NCBI GenBank assembly: GCA_003013855.2
Contig: ML058476.1
Location: 1,568,011 to 1,632,010 of the forward strand
Origin: Liriodendron chinense
Lineage: Eukaryota > Streptophyta > Magnoliopsida > Magnoliales > Magnoliaceae
Reading direction: 5' to 3'
Length of the DNA: 64,000 nucleotides
Of this stretch, positions 23,609 through 36,280 are shown piece after piece. A model generated the notes under the pieces. The model was given only the letters and a program-made list of their open reading frames with translations. It ran no database searches and was not told the DNA's origin. The position numbers and the translations under genes were made by a program. Position 1 is the first letter of the stretch; each line of letters begins with the position of its first letter.

Positions 23609-24213
23609 GGCGGATTAGGTGTCACCCGGTAACAGCTCAGTGGGCGTGCCCTTACATTGGGGCCCACCAACTAAGCTTAGGTGTTACCCGGGTAAGTAAC
23701 ACCTACTAAGCTGTGTACGGCAGTGGCTTAGGTGTTACCCAGATAACAGCTTAGTAGGCTTGCCATTACATTGGAGCCTAACCTGATGATTTTTTTGTAT
23801 GCCCACACCGCCCATCTGTTTTTCAGCACATTTTAGATTCTTCTTTCAAAATTTAAGCAGAACCCAACCTAATATGGGTGATTAAGTGCCTCACCATTAA
23901 AATTTCCAAAGGGCTCGAAGTAAGGTTTTCTTAATGTTTATTAATAATGTCAAAAATATATGGATGAATGGAAAATACAAAGAACTTCTTGATACAAAAC
24001 TTTTGTGGCCCACAAATTTATTTATGATTATTCATTGCTGTTTTTAGTGATACGGTTTGTATGAAATTTTGATCTTTTTTAAGGTTTTGGTTTGCAACCT
24101 AAAAGGAGACGAGAAAACAGATGGACCGCGTCGATACACAACAAATACATCAAGGTAGTCTCCCACACGGTTAGGGTAACACCCCACTACGCTGCCCGGG
24201 TAACAGCTAATCC
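23609..24213. mobile_element. Foldback MITE, same family as 17128-17656, with a nested partial copy
   Basis: Left end 'gcggattaggtgtcacccgg', right end 'gggtaacagctaatccac'. Near the left end the terminal motif 'taggtgttaccc' appears twice more (23678 and 23729), suggesting a second copy inserted or duplicated there. No coding capacity. Confidence 0.65.
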
Positions 24214-24289
24214 ACTCCCTTTTTCGACAGTAGAAATCAACGGCTTACCTAGTGCGATGGTAGTGTCAGATTGTAATGCAACGTGGATG

Positions 24290-24830
24290 GCCTGGCCCGG
24301 AGGCAGATTTCCTGCCAAAGTGTTTACCAGGAAGTTCCTTAGGTGGGCCCACCATGGTATTTGTGAGAAATCCACCCCTTTCATCTCCGTTCATCCGTTT
24401 TGTGATCTCATTTTAGTAGTTGCGACAAAAAGTGAGATGGATCCAACTTAAGTGTGCCACACCAGAGGGAAAACTAGAAACGAGTTTCTTATAATTGAAA
24501 TCTAGCTGCTTGGGCTCTACTTTAATCTTTATATACTATTTAGACCGTTTATAAATTCATTTCCACTCGGATGAAGTGAAAACATAATAATAATTAAAAA
24601 AATCAATCTAGCTTGATACAAAACTTTCGTCCATATAAATGTTTCAAACGGTGAATCTGTACTCCTTCCTCTTGTGTGGCCTACGTGATTTGTGGATTCG
24701 CATATCTTAAAATGAGATTAAAAAAAAAAAAAAAGGGATAAAGAGGGTGTGGATTTCTCACAAACATCATGGTAGGACCTACCTAGCATGCCAATGAAGG
24801 AAAGCCGCGTCCACCTGGTCCCTAGACATC
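24290..24830. mobile_element. Foldback MITE with 'gcagatttcctgccaaag' arm
   Basis: Left arm 'aggtgggcccaccatgg ... tttgtgagaaatccacc', right arm 'gtggatttctcacaaacatc ... ggtaggacctacc'. Interior A/T-rich. Related to 28115-28640. Ends approximate. Confidence 0.55.
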
Positions 24831-26950
24831 TGTGGCATGACACGCGCAAGCTCCCATCTATGTATTTTATCCCAGTGCGTCCATCCATTTTGTCAATTTT
24901 ATTAAAAAAAAAAACAAAAAACAGAACAAGGCAGATCCACAGGTAAACAGACAACACCACAAAACAGTGGAGATTACAATGCCCACTATTGTAAACTTTT
25001 TGGACGTGGATGACATAACAGGAACTTACTGAAGTTATGTGAGGTCCACCCTGACTATTGCGAGAAATTTACTCTGTTTATCTGTTTTGGCAGGTCAGGT
25101 TATGACATGAGCGAATTAAGCAGATCAAAATCTCAAGAGGGCCCACTAATGGAGACTGAAGATTGAATGTGCACACTGATAGTTTGATAGGGCTACATAA
25201 GTTTTGGATAGGTTAATATTTTTAAGTCTTCAGTTTAACCCAGCAGGAATGACCTTCGACTTCGATTGGCAACCATAGCATACTAACGTCACAGTGAAGC
25301 TGACAGAGGTTTCAATGGTAGTCATTTCACCCACCCACTTTTTCCTATAGTGCTGTCCACTTAAGTTTTGGATCTATCTCATCATGAGTTAATATCGTAA
25401 TATGATATGGCAAAATGGATAGAGGGGGTGAATTTCTCACAAACATCATAATGGTCCCCTCCAGCCATTTTGCCATATCTATTAGAGGCCAAACAGAAAG
25501 TAATCAGCGGTCAGGAATGAACCAAACAAGCAAATGACCATTAATTAGAGGTTACTATAGTTCAATGAATCTACCTTTTTAGGATGGCGTACCTACAGCG
25601 AATCCCACGGTCCGGCCACCGGGTATACAATTTCTGAGTGCCCGTGCATCAACTTTCACACTCTGCCAGAGCATCAAATGACTCACCTTGTTTGTGTACA
25701 TTTTACCAACCTAGCACATGTCTAAGATATGTGGCCTGTGTATAAGGTGAGAGTTTGCTAAAATAATCATGCCAGTAAGCTAATGTGTCGTCCATGCCGT
25801 GTCTCCCACCTGATACACAGCTGGGATGGGCTATCCACGTGCGAGGTAGGCAGGAGATGCCGTGTGTGTAGAGACAGGATTTATGATATCTCTACTGTGT
25901 ACGGCGCGAGTAGCACAGGGCAAAATTTCCAGCCTTTTCCAGCCTTTTAAAACAAGAGTCCGGATCGCCTGCTCGCCCGGAGCAGGATTTTTCTGTTTGC
26001 TGACCGCCTGACAGGAAAATCCTGTTGAATCTGAATAGACGATCTGGATTTTACCAGAAAATTCCTTGGAATTTTGGAATTTACTAAAAAGCGCGTAAAT
26101 GAACCAAAATTCCTTAGCTGTACCTTTTAAAGAGGAGAAATTACTTAACTATGTTTTTTAGCTTTTAAGTGGAGAATTAAGAATTATGGGGTCCACATGG
26201 TCTGTTTTTGGAATAAAATATAGCCCAATTGAGGATCCAATCAAAAGCTGGGCCAAATCATAAAATAAAATATACACCACTCAAAAGACATCCATATTCA
26301 AATGTATCCCATATAACGATTGGATCATTCAGAAATTTGGTTCACGCCATTATCATGGTAGGATGCTTATGTTGGACGGATCAGATGTTATACAAATATC
26401 ACGTGGGCCCCACAATCCTTGACTTTCACTGCTTAAAAAGAAAAACCTAGGCTAGAATATTTTTGTAATTTCCTACTTAGAAAAAGCATCTCTGTGATTT
26501 TCTAATCGGAGTGGCATTATTTGGTTAATTGCCTATTCTTAAGTCTCCTTTCGTAATTAGAAAAGCTCCGGCAGAGTATGGACTCTTGATATGCAGGCAT
26601 GGTATGTTCGAGCTGTGTTGGGCCAATCCGTGATGTTTAAGTTAATCCAAACCGTGGATATGTTAGATCTCCTTATTCTCACCGTGAAACTCTATAAAAA
26701 TAATGATAAGAAATTTATGTGGGCCAAACAACAGGAAGAAAAGTGCAGTCATGCCTAAAACCTATATATTCATGTGGTTTGGTCCACCTGGTTTTCCAAA
26801 GGCTTGATGTTTTGTGATTTATTTGTCTTGAATGCTATAATGATCTGGGTGGCATATAAACAATGCCGTGGATCCCACATAACCTGTGAAAGTCTCTGTG
26901 AAAGGCGTGGACCCCACCAATTTCCCCAATTGTTCCTTTTGGTGTAGCCC
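24831..26950. other. Intergenic, no gene seen
   Basis: A degenerate foldback pair is suggested at 25030-25460 ('gtgaggtccaccctgact' against 'ctcacaaacatcataatgg'). 25960-26580 is unassigned A/T-rich sequence. Confidence 0.5.
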
Positions 26951-26959
26951 ACCATAGCT

Positions 26960-27463
26960 GGAATCGGATTGCGTACTCCGCACGCTCTTATCGTGCGGAG
27001 TAAACTCAGTTGGGCCCACCTAGAATGTATGTGCTTTATCTATTCCGTCCATATGTTTTTCCAGCTCATTTTAGTGGTTGAGCCCAAAATTTAAGCATAT
27101 CCAAATCTCAAGTGGACCATGCCATGGGAAACGGTGGGAATAATGATTTCCACCGTTGAAACCTTCCCAGGCCCTACAGTGATATTTATTTGTCATCCAA
27201 CCTGTTCATAAGATCACATGGATATGGATGAAGGGAAAGCACAAATATCAGCTTGATCCAAAACTTCTGTGCCCTCCGAGAATTTTTCAATGGTAAACAT
27301 TCAGTTCACACTTTTCTTATGCTGTGGTTCACTTTAGATATTGATATGTTTCATTTTTTGGCACCATATCTAAAATTTTCTTTTAAGATGGATGGACGGA
27401 GTGGATAGAATACATAAATCATTGTGGGCCCCGCAGAGTTTACTCGGTACGCAATCCGCTTCC
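26960..27463. mobile_element. MULE-type MITE, copy 1
   Basis: Terminal inverted repeats GGAATCGGATTGCG at the left and GGAAGCGGATTGCG (reverse complement) at the right; 9-bp target-site duplication ACCATAGCT (26951-26959 and 27464-27472). A 9-bp duplication is the Mutator-superfamily signature. 504 bp, largely a foldback, no open frame. Confidence 0.9.
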
Positions 27464-27487
27464 ACCATAGCTTTGGATCAATTTGGA

Positions 27488-28004
27488 GGAATCGGATTGC
27501 GTCCTGAGTTACTCAGGACGCTCTTATCTTACTGAGTAAACTCAGTTGGGCCCACGGTAAATGTATGTAGTTTATCTACCCTGTCCATCCGCTTTTTCAT
27601 ATCATTTAAGCGGTTGAAACCAAAATTTAAGCATATCAAAACTCAGGTGGACCATATCACAGGAAACAGTGGGTATAATGATTTCCACCGTTGAAGCATT
27701 TCTATTATCTCAGTGATGTTTATTTGTCATCTAACCTGTTCACAAGATCACACAGGCATTGATGAAGGTAAAAAACAAATATCAGCCCCCAAGAATTTTT
27801 CAACGGTACAAGTTTAATTCACATTATTTCCTGTGGTGTGGTCGACTTAAACTTTCTATATATTTTATTTTTTTGTCTCAAGCCATAAAATTATATTTTA
27901 AAATGACTGAACGGAGTGGATGAAATACATAAATCACGGTGGACCCCACAGAGTTTATTCAGTACGCTTATCGTACTGAGTTACTCAGGACGCAATCCGC
28001 TTCC
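27488..28004. mobile_element. MULE-type MITE, copy 2
   Basis: Same termini as copy 1, with 9-bp duplication CAATTTGGA (27479-27487 and 28005-28013). It lies only 24 bp from copy 1. The subterminal sequence differs ('cctgagttactcaggacg', itself a small palindrome). Confidence 0.9.
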
Positions 28005-28114
28005 CAATTTGGAATGTGATATATAGCCGATCCGCATCCGATGGATGGTTTGGCTGGCTAGGACGCCGACTTGCCATGTGGGCATATAATGCGCGGGACC
28101 CACAGAAAAAGTAA

Positions 28115-28640
28115 AGATTCTGGACGACGCGGATTTCCTGCGAAAGCGTTGGAACCTAGGTGGGGCCACTTTGATGTTTGTGAGGAATCCATCCTGTACA
28201 TCCGTTTTTTTACATCATTTTAGAACATACGACCGAAAATGAACTGTATCCAAGACTCAAGTGGTCCCCACTAAAGAAAAGAAAAAGGTGGGTAGGGAAA
28301 CTCCCATCGTTGAAACCTCCCTGAGCACACTGATGTTTATATGCCATCCATACCGTTTCTAACGTAATTTCTACCGGGATGATCTGAAAATACAAATATT
28401 AGCCTGATTCAAAGCTTCTGTGCCTCCGAATATTTCAACTGTGGAGGTTAAATCTTCATGTTTTTGGCCCACTTGAGTCTTGGATCCAGCTCATTTTCTG
28501 ACTTATGAAATGGATGGACGGGGTGGATTTCTCACAAACAACGCGGTAAAACCCCACCAAGGTTCCCCGGTACTTCCTGCCAAAGGCTTTAGCAGGAAAT
28601 GCATGTCCTGGACGCGGTTTGGCCAGTGACGCGGCCAACT
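28115..28640. mobile_element. Foldback MITE with 'tttcctgcgaaagc' arm
   Basis: Left 'gattctggacgacgcggatt', right reads 'aaaccgcgtccaggacatgc' on the minus strand. Inner arms share 'tttgtgaggaatccatcc' and 'tttgtgagaaatccacc'. Duplication not resolved. Confidence 0.6.
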
Positions 28641-29224
28641 AGCCAGTGGCCAGTGGTAGGTGTTATGCGAGCACTACTATAATGTATTTGTTTAATCCAC
28701 AATATCTACCTATTTGTTCAGATCAATAAATGGCTTGATCCAAAAAAAATGAGGCAGATCTAAATCTCAGGTGGACCACACCATAGGAAAACAGTAGTGG
28801 TTAAATGTCCACCGTTAAAAACCTCCAAGGGGTCACTCTGATGTTTATTTGACATCCAACCTGATGATTAGATCATACAGACCTTGAGGAAACCAAATAT
28901 CAGCTTAATCAAAAACTTTGGTGGAATCAGAGAAGTTTTTAATGGTGGGCGTTCAATCAATAGGGTTTCTTGTAATGTGGTCCACTTAAAATTTGGATCT
29001 ATCTCATTTTTTAGCCCATGCCATAAAATGATATGGAAAAATGGATGAAAAAAATACATCATTGTGGGGGCCAACATAGCACCAACAAGTCAATCTGCGT
29101 TCAAAGATTCTCCGTATGGAACGATCATTTTGTCCATTTTCCTAATGGGTCCCATGCTTGTACGCACAGATGTGTGGCTCTTTTTCATTGGTGCTGGCTT
29201 GGGTGACGTTAATCCGCACCTAGT
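28641..29224. other. Intergenic with one further foldback remnant
   Basis: No gene. 28660-29080 has the shared interior motifs ('ctaaatctcaggtggaccac' left, 'gtggtccacttaaaatttgg' right) but worn ends. Confidence 0.5.
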
Positions 29225-29464
29225 TGGCAGCCAGCTGGTATCACAGTGGACCCCACATAGGTCATTAATCAGTTGCAATCCACTTCCTCTCTCCATGCAC
29301 ATGGCGCATGCAGTATCCACCGGTACATAATAATGGCAATTATTTGCTTGTATGTAGTGGTAATTAGAGGAAAGTTTGTCCGTTTGATCACTTGCCTATT
29401 TGTACTAATCATGGGTTGAAAGAGACATTTGCTGCTCTTATAAGAGTGATGATTTTGGGAAGAT

Positions 29465-29652
29465 TAAGGGCCTGTTTGGGTGTCACTTAAAAAATGTTGG
29501 TTAATTGTATTTATGTATTAGAGATTATGAATGTTAGTCATCAAATTTAATGTTAATCCTCTTACTAAAAAGAAATATGATATCTAACACACAATTAAAA
29601 TTAACTAAAATAAGATCAACTCATTTTTTAAAGGACATCCAAACAGGCCCTA
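29465..29652. mobile_element. 'gggcctgtttgg' MITE, spacer-borne
   Basis: Inverted termini 'agggcctgtttgg' and 'ccaaacaggccct'. The same insertion recurs at the same place in the spacer copies (31025-31212, 41566-41719, 48005-48178, 60336-60508), so it predates the duplications. Confidence 0.75.
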
Positions 29653-29670
29653 CATCTGTTTATCCATAAA

Positions 29671-29676
<6 letters not shown>

Positions 29677-29702
<26 letters not shown>
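29677..29702. repeat. (TA)n microsatellite
   Basis: An uninterrupted AT run. Confidence 0.9.
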
Positions 29703-29704
<2 letters not shown>

Positions 29705-30199
29705 GAATGAGACAAGTCCACTACTGACGGTAACTGACAGAGAATCGATTTGCTCACAGACTGATGATTTTTCAAGCATACCACATTTGTTGCTTGTCCA
29801 TAGGGGATGAATGTGGAAGAAGAAGACACATCGATGGATGTTTACGGTTTACCTCGCTTGGAGAAATTGAAGTATGGATTACTTTAGGTCCTGTTTGGCA
29901 GGCGCCTAAAACCTACGTATTCATGTGGAAGTCCACCGCAGGAAGGTTACAATGGCATGATGTTTTATATCCCCAAGGTTATAATGCTCTAGACGGTGTA
30001 TATATAAATAAAACCTTGGACCCCACATTACATTTGAAGGTTTCTATGGTGGGCGTCACCCTCACCAATGTCCTCAATTACTCCCTGTGATGTAGCCCAC
30101 CATAGTTTAATGGTTGGTTGGCAGTCAGACATCACAAGGTGCCCACACTACTTCAATGTAGGGTCATTATTAGACGTTTGAAAGTTTGCATTCAGTTGC

Positions 30200-30200
<1 letters not shown>

Positions 30201-30236
<36 letters not shown>
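30201..30236. repeat. (CT)n microsatellite
   Basis: An uninterrupted CT run at the edge of the inserted block. Confidence 0.92.
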
Positions 30237-30239
<3 letters not shown>

Positions 30240-30242
<3 letters not shown>

Positions 30243-30860
30243 AATGGCACATGCTGACGCAAAGACTGGGTGTAAAATAAATAGAGGAAGAATACCATCT
30301 CCTCTACCAGATATGGTAAATAATAAAACAAAAATCCTAATTAAGAGTCCTAATTGGACTAAATTAAAACTTATCAAAACTAGTAAAATCTACTAAAAAT
30401 AGAAAGTTCTAATTTGATGATGTAGGTCTTAAGAAGCCATCACATACTAAAATTTTAAGAAAACCTCACATACCAAAATTTTAAGATGAAATATATACGT
30501 TCTATTTACAACTCTAAGAAGAAAGAGATATGTCTGATAATAAGCAAGTCCTAAGAAGACATCACATACCGCGATTTTGAATAGGAAGGGGTCGTTTTAT
30601 CGTGAAACAGAGCGACGCAACCTGCTTATAGGGGTTGGTTGGCCCCTGACGACTTATTCCAATTAAAATTCATAGGTTATGCGTCTTGGACGATACCCAA
30701 ATAAAAAGTTAAGGCCATTTTACGGTTTGAACACACATAGGGCCCAATTACGGCATGCCCCATGTAAGTTTGGAGTTGATCTCCAACAAATTATGTCCGC
30801 TTCCGATCAAGCTTTTTTCGATCCATCTGTGCTAGGAATAGGTCTATGGCCTGCTCTACA
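30240..30860. mobile_element. LTR-like insertion in the spacer
   Basis: A/T-rich with 'ctaattaagagtcctaattg' and ending with 'cgacgcaacctgcttatag' and a 'gcccaattacgg' region. A second, similarly organised stretch occurs at 31505-32270 ('cgaacgcaacccactattg'). They are probably related LTRs or a non-autonomous element. No open frame; ends not defined. Confidence 0.4.
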
Positions 30861-31504
30861 CCACATGTGGTATCTATCGTTACATAATAATGATGACTGT
30901 TGCTTATATGTAATGGTAATAACAAGAAAGTTTGTTAGTTTGATCACCTACTTATTTGCATCGGTCATGTTCAAACCAGCACATCCATTGCTTGTTATAG
31001 AGTGATAATTTTGAGAAGGTTGAAGGCCTATTTAGATGTGGCTTAAAAAATGATTTCGTCTCATTTTAGTTAATTGTAACTATTTTATGAATGTTGGTTA
31101 TCAAACTTAATTTTTAATCCTCGTACTAAAAAGAAATATAATATCTAATACATGATTACAGCTAACTAAAATAAGATGAATTCATTTTTTAAGGGCCACC
31201 TAAACACGCTTTACAGCTATATATCCATAAAGGATTGCTGAATAAGACAAGTCCACTAGGGATGAGAACTGATAGAAAATCAAGTGGGGTGATTTTTGCA
31301 AAAGAAGACAGATGGATGTTTACAGTTTACCTTGTTTGAAGAAATTGAAGTATGGATTGCTTAGGCCCTATATACATGTAAAAATGAGTTGATCTCATTT
31401 TAGCTAACAGTATTTATTTACTAGTGTTCTTGATTTCTAATGAATGGTGAACTCATTTTCAGGCATCTACCAACCAAGTCTGTATAATGGAATTCAGCCT
31501 ATTA

Positions 31505-32430
31505 TTTCTCAAGTGGCAATGTGATGTAGGGGGGACGTGGTGAGGTCGATCACCGTTTTCCTCACCGGATAACTATCTTGAATCCACAAGGCTTTCAGGA
31601 CTCCTCAATCAGATTTCTTCAAATTCACGAGGAAAAATTGGTAAAAACCCAAAAATTTTATTGAATAATAATGAGAAATTAATATTAAAAAAAATTTAAC
31701 AACTCTATATATCTTTAAATAAATTTCAATTTTGTACTTACTAAAACTAGTAAACTTCTTGAAATAGAAACTTACTAAAACTACTAAAATCCTAATTAAA
31801 TATTACTACTCAAGTAAACTCTTTTCTAAATTAACAAAAATATATAGAAACTCCTAAATAAACGAACAAACAAACAAAAAACACTCTAAAAAAGAAGGGA
31901 AAAAAATTAAAATTCAAAATTACTAAAAATAATAGTTTTCCTTAGAATCTTGTTTTTCTATTGTAACTGCGCATTTTCTGGTGAAACGGACGAACGCAAC
32001 CCACTATTGTGAATTTGTTCACCCCGAAACGAAATTTCAGTAGGAATGTATATATCATGCGTCCCATAACTACTCCCGGATAAAAGTTATGGCTAATTTG
32101 CGATCTACTTTCTTTTAGTCAATTCATATGACAATTGATGATTTTTGTTGAACTTTCTTTAATTTTTAATTATCCATGTGCAATAGAAAGATGCTTGATC
32201 CAAACACTTCATTAGGGATTCCTGTCCTACATCAAAATGCATGCTGATTTTAAAAGGTACTTAGCGAAGCCCTGCTCTCAAGCTTCCATATTGGGGATGC
32301 CAACGCTACTTTTTAAGTTTGTCTAACAAAAGTCGTAAACTCGCACAACATTGAGGTAAATGACCAGTGAGATCCACCATAGGGAAACACAGATGGAATA
32401 GATGTCGTACGATTTCAAGGTGGTCCTCTC
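31505..32430. mobile_element. Second LTR-like insertion between spacer and GMC copy A
   Basis: Starts soon after the spacer match is lost ('gtgatgtaggggggacgtgg') and ends before the 3' flank of copy A resumes near 32440. A/T-rich, no open frame. Shares the 'gtgaaacggacgaacgcaac' motif type with 30240-30860. Confidence 0.4.
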
Positions 32431-32439
32431 TGAGTTTTA

Positions 32440-33117
32440 CAATTAAGGTTATGAAATATCTGATTTACCAGATTACAACTCGGTGGACCCAGTGTAATTT
32501 GTACCAGTTTGGATTCCCTTTTAGGTCTGCCGTCTAGCTTAAAAAATCCCAATCTCAAAGCTGACCCGATAAGCTAGCTCGAAATTGCGAGTGAGACGTT
32601 TTTTGGACCTTGCACAAGTTGTTAAAGGCGTGGAAATGGAAGCCTTGCTCAAGTTGGTTTTCTTCTCTATGCTGGCCCAAACGCAAGCCATGCTTGTTGG
32701 CTCAGGACTGCCAACCATGATATGGAGGCAGTCCAAACACTCCCTCAAACTAAGAAGTAGATACCAGTGTCACCCAAACCCTTGAAAGCCATCTTGTTGG
32801 CTCAGTACTGCCAACCATGATATGGAGGTAGTCCAAACACTCCCTCAAACTAAGAAGTAGATGCCAGTGTCACCCAAATCCTTGAATGCCATCTTTTTTA
32901 GTCACGGACGGAAAGCCGTAAAAGGAGAGAAACAAAGGGAGAAAATCATACAAACACGACAGAAAACTTATAAAAAAAAAAAAAGGAATGAAAGAGAAGA
33001 CACCCATTTGCATAGCTGCAGTCACTGAGTCACCTCACGGCGAGTTAGACACTGGGTCAGGGTGAGTCATGGTCACCAGATTCTGAAGAATAACTCACTG
33101 AGTTATATTTTCTCTTC
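32440..33117. repeat. 3' flank of GMC copy A, shared by the array, with a 100-bp tandem duplication
   Basis: Matches 35600-36280, 42120-42635 and 48550-49113. Only here is a segment duplicated in tandem: 32693-32792 and 32793-32892, both containing 'ggctcag.actgccaacc'. Confidence 0.8.
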
Positions 33118-34475
33118 CTTAGCATCTTAATTCCTTACCTGCCTAGCATCAACAGAGTGGCCATTGGATTTGTACCGGGGGACTGAAGCAATGTTGATCC
33201 ATCGATGACCCTCAACCCTTTCACTCCGAAAAACTCGGTAATCCTTGTCTACAACAGACCCCACAACACACTCTCCATGATAATGGTAAAATGTCCTCAC
33301 GTTCTTCTTGCAAAAATCCCTCAATTCCTCATCCCTAGACTCACCGTCCTTCACAATTCCTGATTGCCTCCTTCCTAGAAATGTTTCGATCAATCTGGAC
33401 TGTCCAACTCTCACGACCAGATTAGCCATTTCAACGCATTCATCCAAGTCCCTCACCTAAGCTAGGTAGTTGAATTTTAATGAAGGATTTTGCCTGGGAT
33501 CTGTGTTCCATAGCCTTGACCCTCTTGACGAAGTCTTGCATCGAATTCATACTCCATGCTTAATCTATGGATGTAACCTGTATTTGGATGATCAGAACCA
33601 TCGCTCTGTTGATGGGCCTTTTTCTTAAATCTATTCCTGATCATTGATCGGAGCATTCAAATAGATGGTTGAAGCGAGGATTGTGGACATACTGCTCCGA
33701 ACTGGAAAAAATCTGATAATCCGTGGTCAGGATTTTTCGGTTGGCATGATTTTTGGGCCATGACCCAACTGCATTTGTGCCCAACAAATAGAGGGATATG
33801 ATCATCCAATCTGCATGGACTGCTGATCCAAAATCATTTAAAGCTTAACCTATGATCTTATATATTTGGCCATTTTTAGCAAGAAAAATTCATGAAGAAA
33901 AGAAACCAAAGCTCACCCACCATTCCTTCCCACCTACCTCCATCGTGGAAAATGACATTTTGGACCGTTGCATTCAAAAGAACAGTGATTTTCTTCAAAT
34001 TCCCAGCTGCTAATAAATCAGCAGATACGTCTCCTTCCATGAATATTGAAGATGCTACCTGCTACTTTTGTTCCCTTTACATGCTCCAAAGTAAAACCAT
34101 TGAAAGGCTGAACTCCCGCTTCGACTATGCCATCTGCCGAAACAGATTGCCATGGGGTCAAGAGGATTCCGTCCAAAAAACCATCTTAGATTCCACCCAT
34201 TCATAAGATTCCTGAACTAACTCCACATCCCACCCAACTCTCCCAATATAATCACTACTAGCTCTACTAGCTATATTATCTGGCATTGATCGTGGTTGTT
34301 CCACCCAGTACTCTTCCCCTGACATTGGACACTCCTTCCTCAGATACGAATGCTTGGGCGATGGATGTGAATTGATCGGTTTGGAACATTGGAAATCCGT
34401 AATTCTTCCTTTCTTCGATGAGGGGATTGCCGTAAGGTGACCCACCACGTTCCACTAACAACATCGAGTATCTCT
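33118..34475 (-). pseudogene. HOTHEAD-like GMC oxidoreductase, copy A, truncated
   Basis: Remnants of exon 3 (33118-33534) and exon 2 (33943-34475). Compared with copy C, about 515 bp are deleted, removing the first two thirds of exon 3 with its acceptor. An extra A near 33228 shifts the frame after 'VVDKDYRVF'. Exon 2 keeps the GMC motif ('GRVLGGTTTIN') but is frameshifted right after it and cut off near 34475, so the FAD-binding start and exon 1 are gone. Details such as 'LGGTTTIN' and the intron 2 sequence ally it with copy C. Not functional. Confidence 0.9.
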
Positions 34476-34690
34476 TGGATCCAAAGGAGTAAGCAAATTG
34501 TATCTTATATTTGGGTGAGAATCCCCAAGCTATCTACCTTGTATTGTTTACCATCATTTTCAACCAAATTATTCATCCCTTTCTCTCTACTTTTTACTTG
34601 TGTATGTGTGCACTTTTTCCTTCTTTCTTTCTTATTCATTGGATCGGCATCAGCATGCAGAGTGTCCGCAGAGATCATTAGCCTGTTCGG
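34476..34690. other. Unassigned sequence at the broken end of copy A
   Basis: Unlike the array at this position; joins the broken exon 2 to the next spacer. No feature recognised. Confidence 0.5.
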
Positions 34691-36280
34691 TCCCACCATG
34701 GTGGCATCTTAGGCTACCACTTTCATCAGTCAAGTGGGCCTATGGTCTGGTGATCCAGATCATTAGCCTGTTTGGTCCCACCATTTGTGAACCACGACCT
34801 AGAAATAATCTCCATGATTGAAAGGCATAGCCAATCTTGGGCAAATTTAAATGAATGTGGTTTCTCTTCTTACCAGTCTATTTAGGGTGTACATGAGCGG
34901 TCTTGTGTTAGACTTTTACATGTCGTGTGGGTTTAGCAAAACTATGTGGGCTGAACAATGATGATGATTTCCATAAAATACTAAGTTATGGATTGAAAAT
35001 ATGATGTTGGAAACGTCGGGGAAGATTGTTGTTGAAAGCTGTGCAGAGGTAAAACAATAACGTGGACCCCACAGTGCAAGTGAAAGTTTCTATGGTGCAG
35101 GTGATCTATCTAGAATATGGGATATAGGGTTAATATGCCGATCCGCATCTTTTGGATGGGCTGGTTGGCACTTTCACATCACAGTGGCCCCACATAACTC
35201 CAATATGAGGTCATTACCACACATTTGAAACTAGTAATCAGTTGCAAGTTACTTCCTTTCTCAGCATGCATGGGACATGCCTTGTATATTGGTACATAAT
35301 AGTAGCCATTGTTTGCTTATATGTAACAGTAATTTAGAGGACAATCGCCAACCTATGATTGTTTGAGGAGACCAAATTCATGACTTGTTCGTGTGGGATG
35401 ATCGTCGAAAAATAAAGATTGATGTTGTTTATGGTTTACCTTGTTTGGAAGAAATTGAAGTATGGATTGGTTTAAGGCCCTCTTTGGTAGATGCCTAAAA
35501 ATGAGTTCGTCTCATTTAGCTAATAGTAATCATGTACAAGCAATCTTGATCTCTAATACATAATTACTATTAACACAAACTAATTTTTTTGGCATATACC
35601 AAGCAAGGACTTATTTCACTAAGTTGCACTGCACCCTGATTGGTGGTCTTTTTGAATTTTATGGTTAGGGCTGTGACTGGATCAGATAGACCAAACCACA
35701 GCTCGGTAAACCCAATATAACTCCTATGGTTTGGACTCCCTTTGATGTCTGCCGTCAATGCCTCCTAGCTTGGAAATTCCCAACTTCAGAGGTGGGCCCC
35801 GATGGGCTGGCTCAAAATTGCAAGTGAGATGTTTTTGGGACCTTCTTGTACATATCTCACCTGTGACTAGAGGTGGAAAAGGTGCAAAAAAGAAACCTGC
35901 ACTGTGGTTTCATTCACTGTGCTGCTCCAAACCCAAGCCTTGTTAGCTCAGAAGCCCTGCCAATAATGATTTGGAGGTAGTCCAAATACTCCCTCAAACA
36001 AAGAATTAAATACCAGTGTCACCCAAACGCTTCAAACCCATCTTGTCTATTTCATAGAATAGAGTTATTTTAGGCTACAACATGACTCTGAAAGCCGTAG
36101 AAGGAGAGAAACAAAGGAAGCCAATTGTACAAACATGACAGACAAGCTATAAAAAAAAAGGAACGAAATAGAAAACCATTTGCATATCTGCAGTGTTGAG
36201 TCACCTCATGGCGAGTTAAGACCCTGGGTCAGGGTTGTGTCATGTACTGGTCACCAGATTCTGAAGGATAACTCACTGAG
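34691..36280. repeat. Spacer and 3' flank upstream of GMC copy B
   Basis: Array spacer copy running from 'aggctaccactttcatcagt' through 'gcagaggtaaaac' to the 3' flank of copy B. Compared with copy C the central part (the internal MITE region) is shortened. Short open frames such as 35570-35758 are also present in the other spacers but decay, so they are not taken as genes. Confidence 0.8.

Larger units (their letters stand above)
29225..29920. repeat. Old spacer copy of the GMC array (copy 1)
   Basis: Matches 41270-41945 in order: 'ggtacataata..gcttgtatgt', 'gtttgatcacttgcctattt', the internal 'gggcctgtttgg' MITE, then 'gaaattgaagtatggatt'. More diverged than the copies further right, and no GMC exon is attached, so it is probably the oldest visible unit. 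Confidence 0.7.
30110..31495. repeat. Old spacer copy of the GMC array (copy 2), interrupted
   Basis: 30110-30200 matches the spacer segment beginning 'ggttggttggca'. The match resumes at about 30860 ('gtggtatctatcgttacata') and runs to about 31495. In between are a (TC)n run (30201-30236) and an LTR-like insertion (30240-30860). Confidence 0.65.

Noticed and set aside
24092..24451. 119-residue frame
   Set aside because: Runs from one MITE into another and has no recognisable domain.
29764..30090. 108-residue frame at 29.8 kb
   Set aside because: Crosses from spacer copy 1 into MITE-like sequence; not conserved in other spacers.
34437..34712. 91-residue hydrophobic frame near the broken end of copy A
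   Set aside because: Low-complexity Phe/Leu/Ser content from a T-rich stretch, no homologue recognised, absent from other units.
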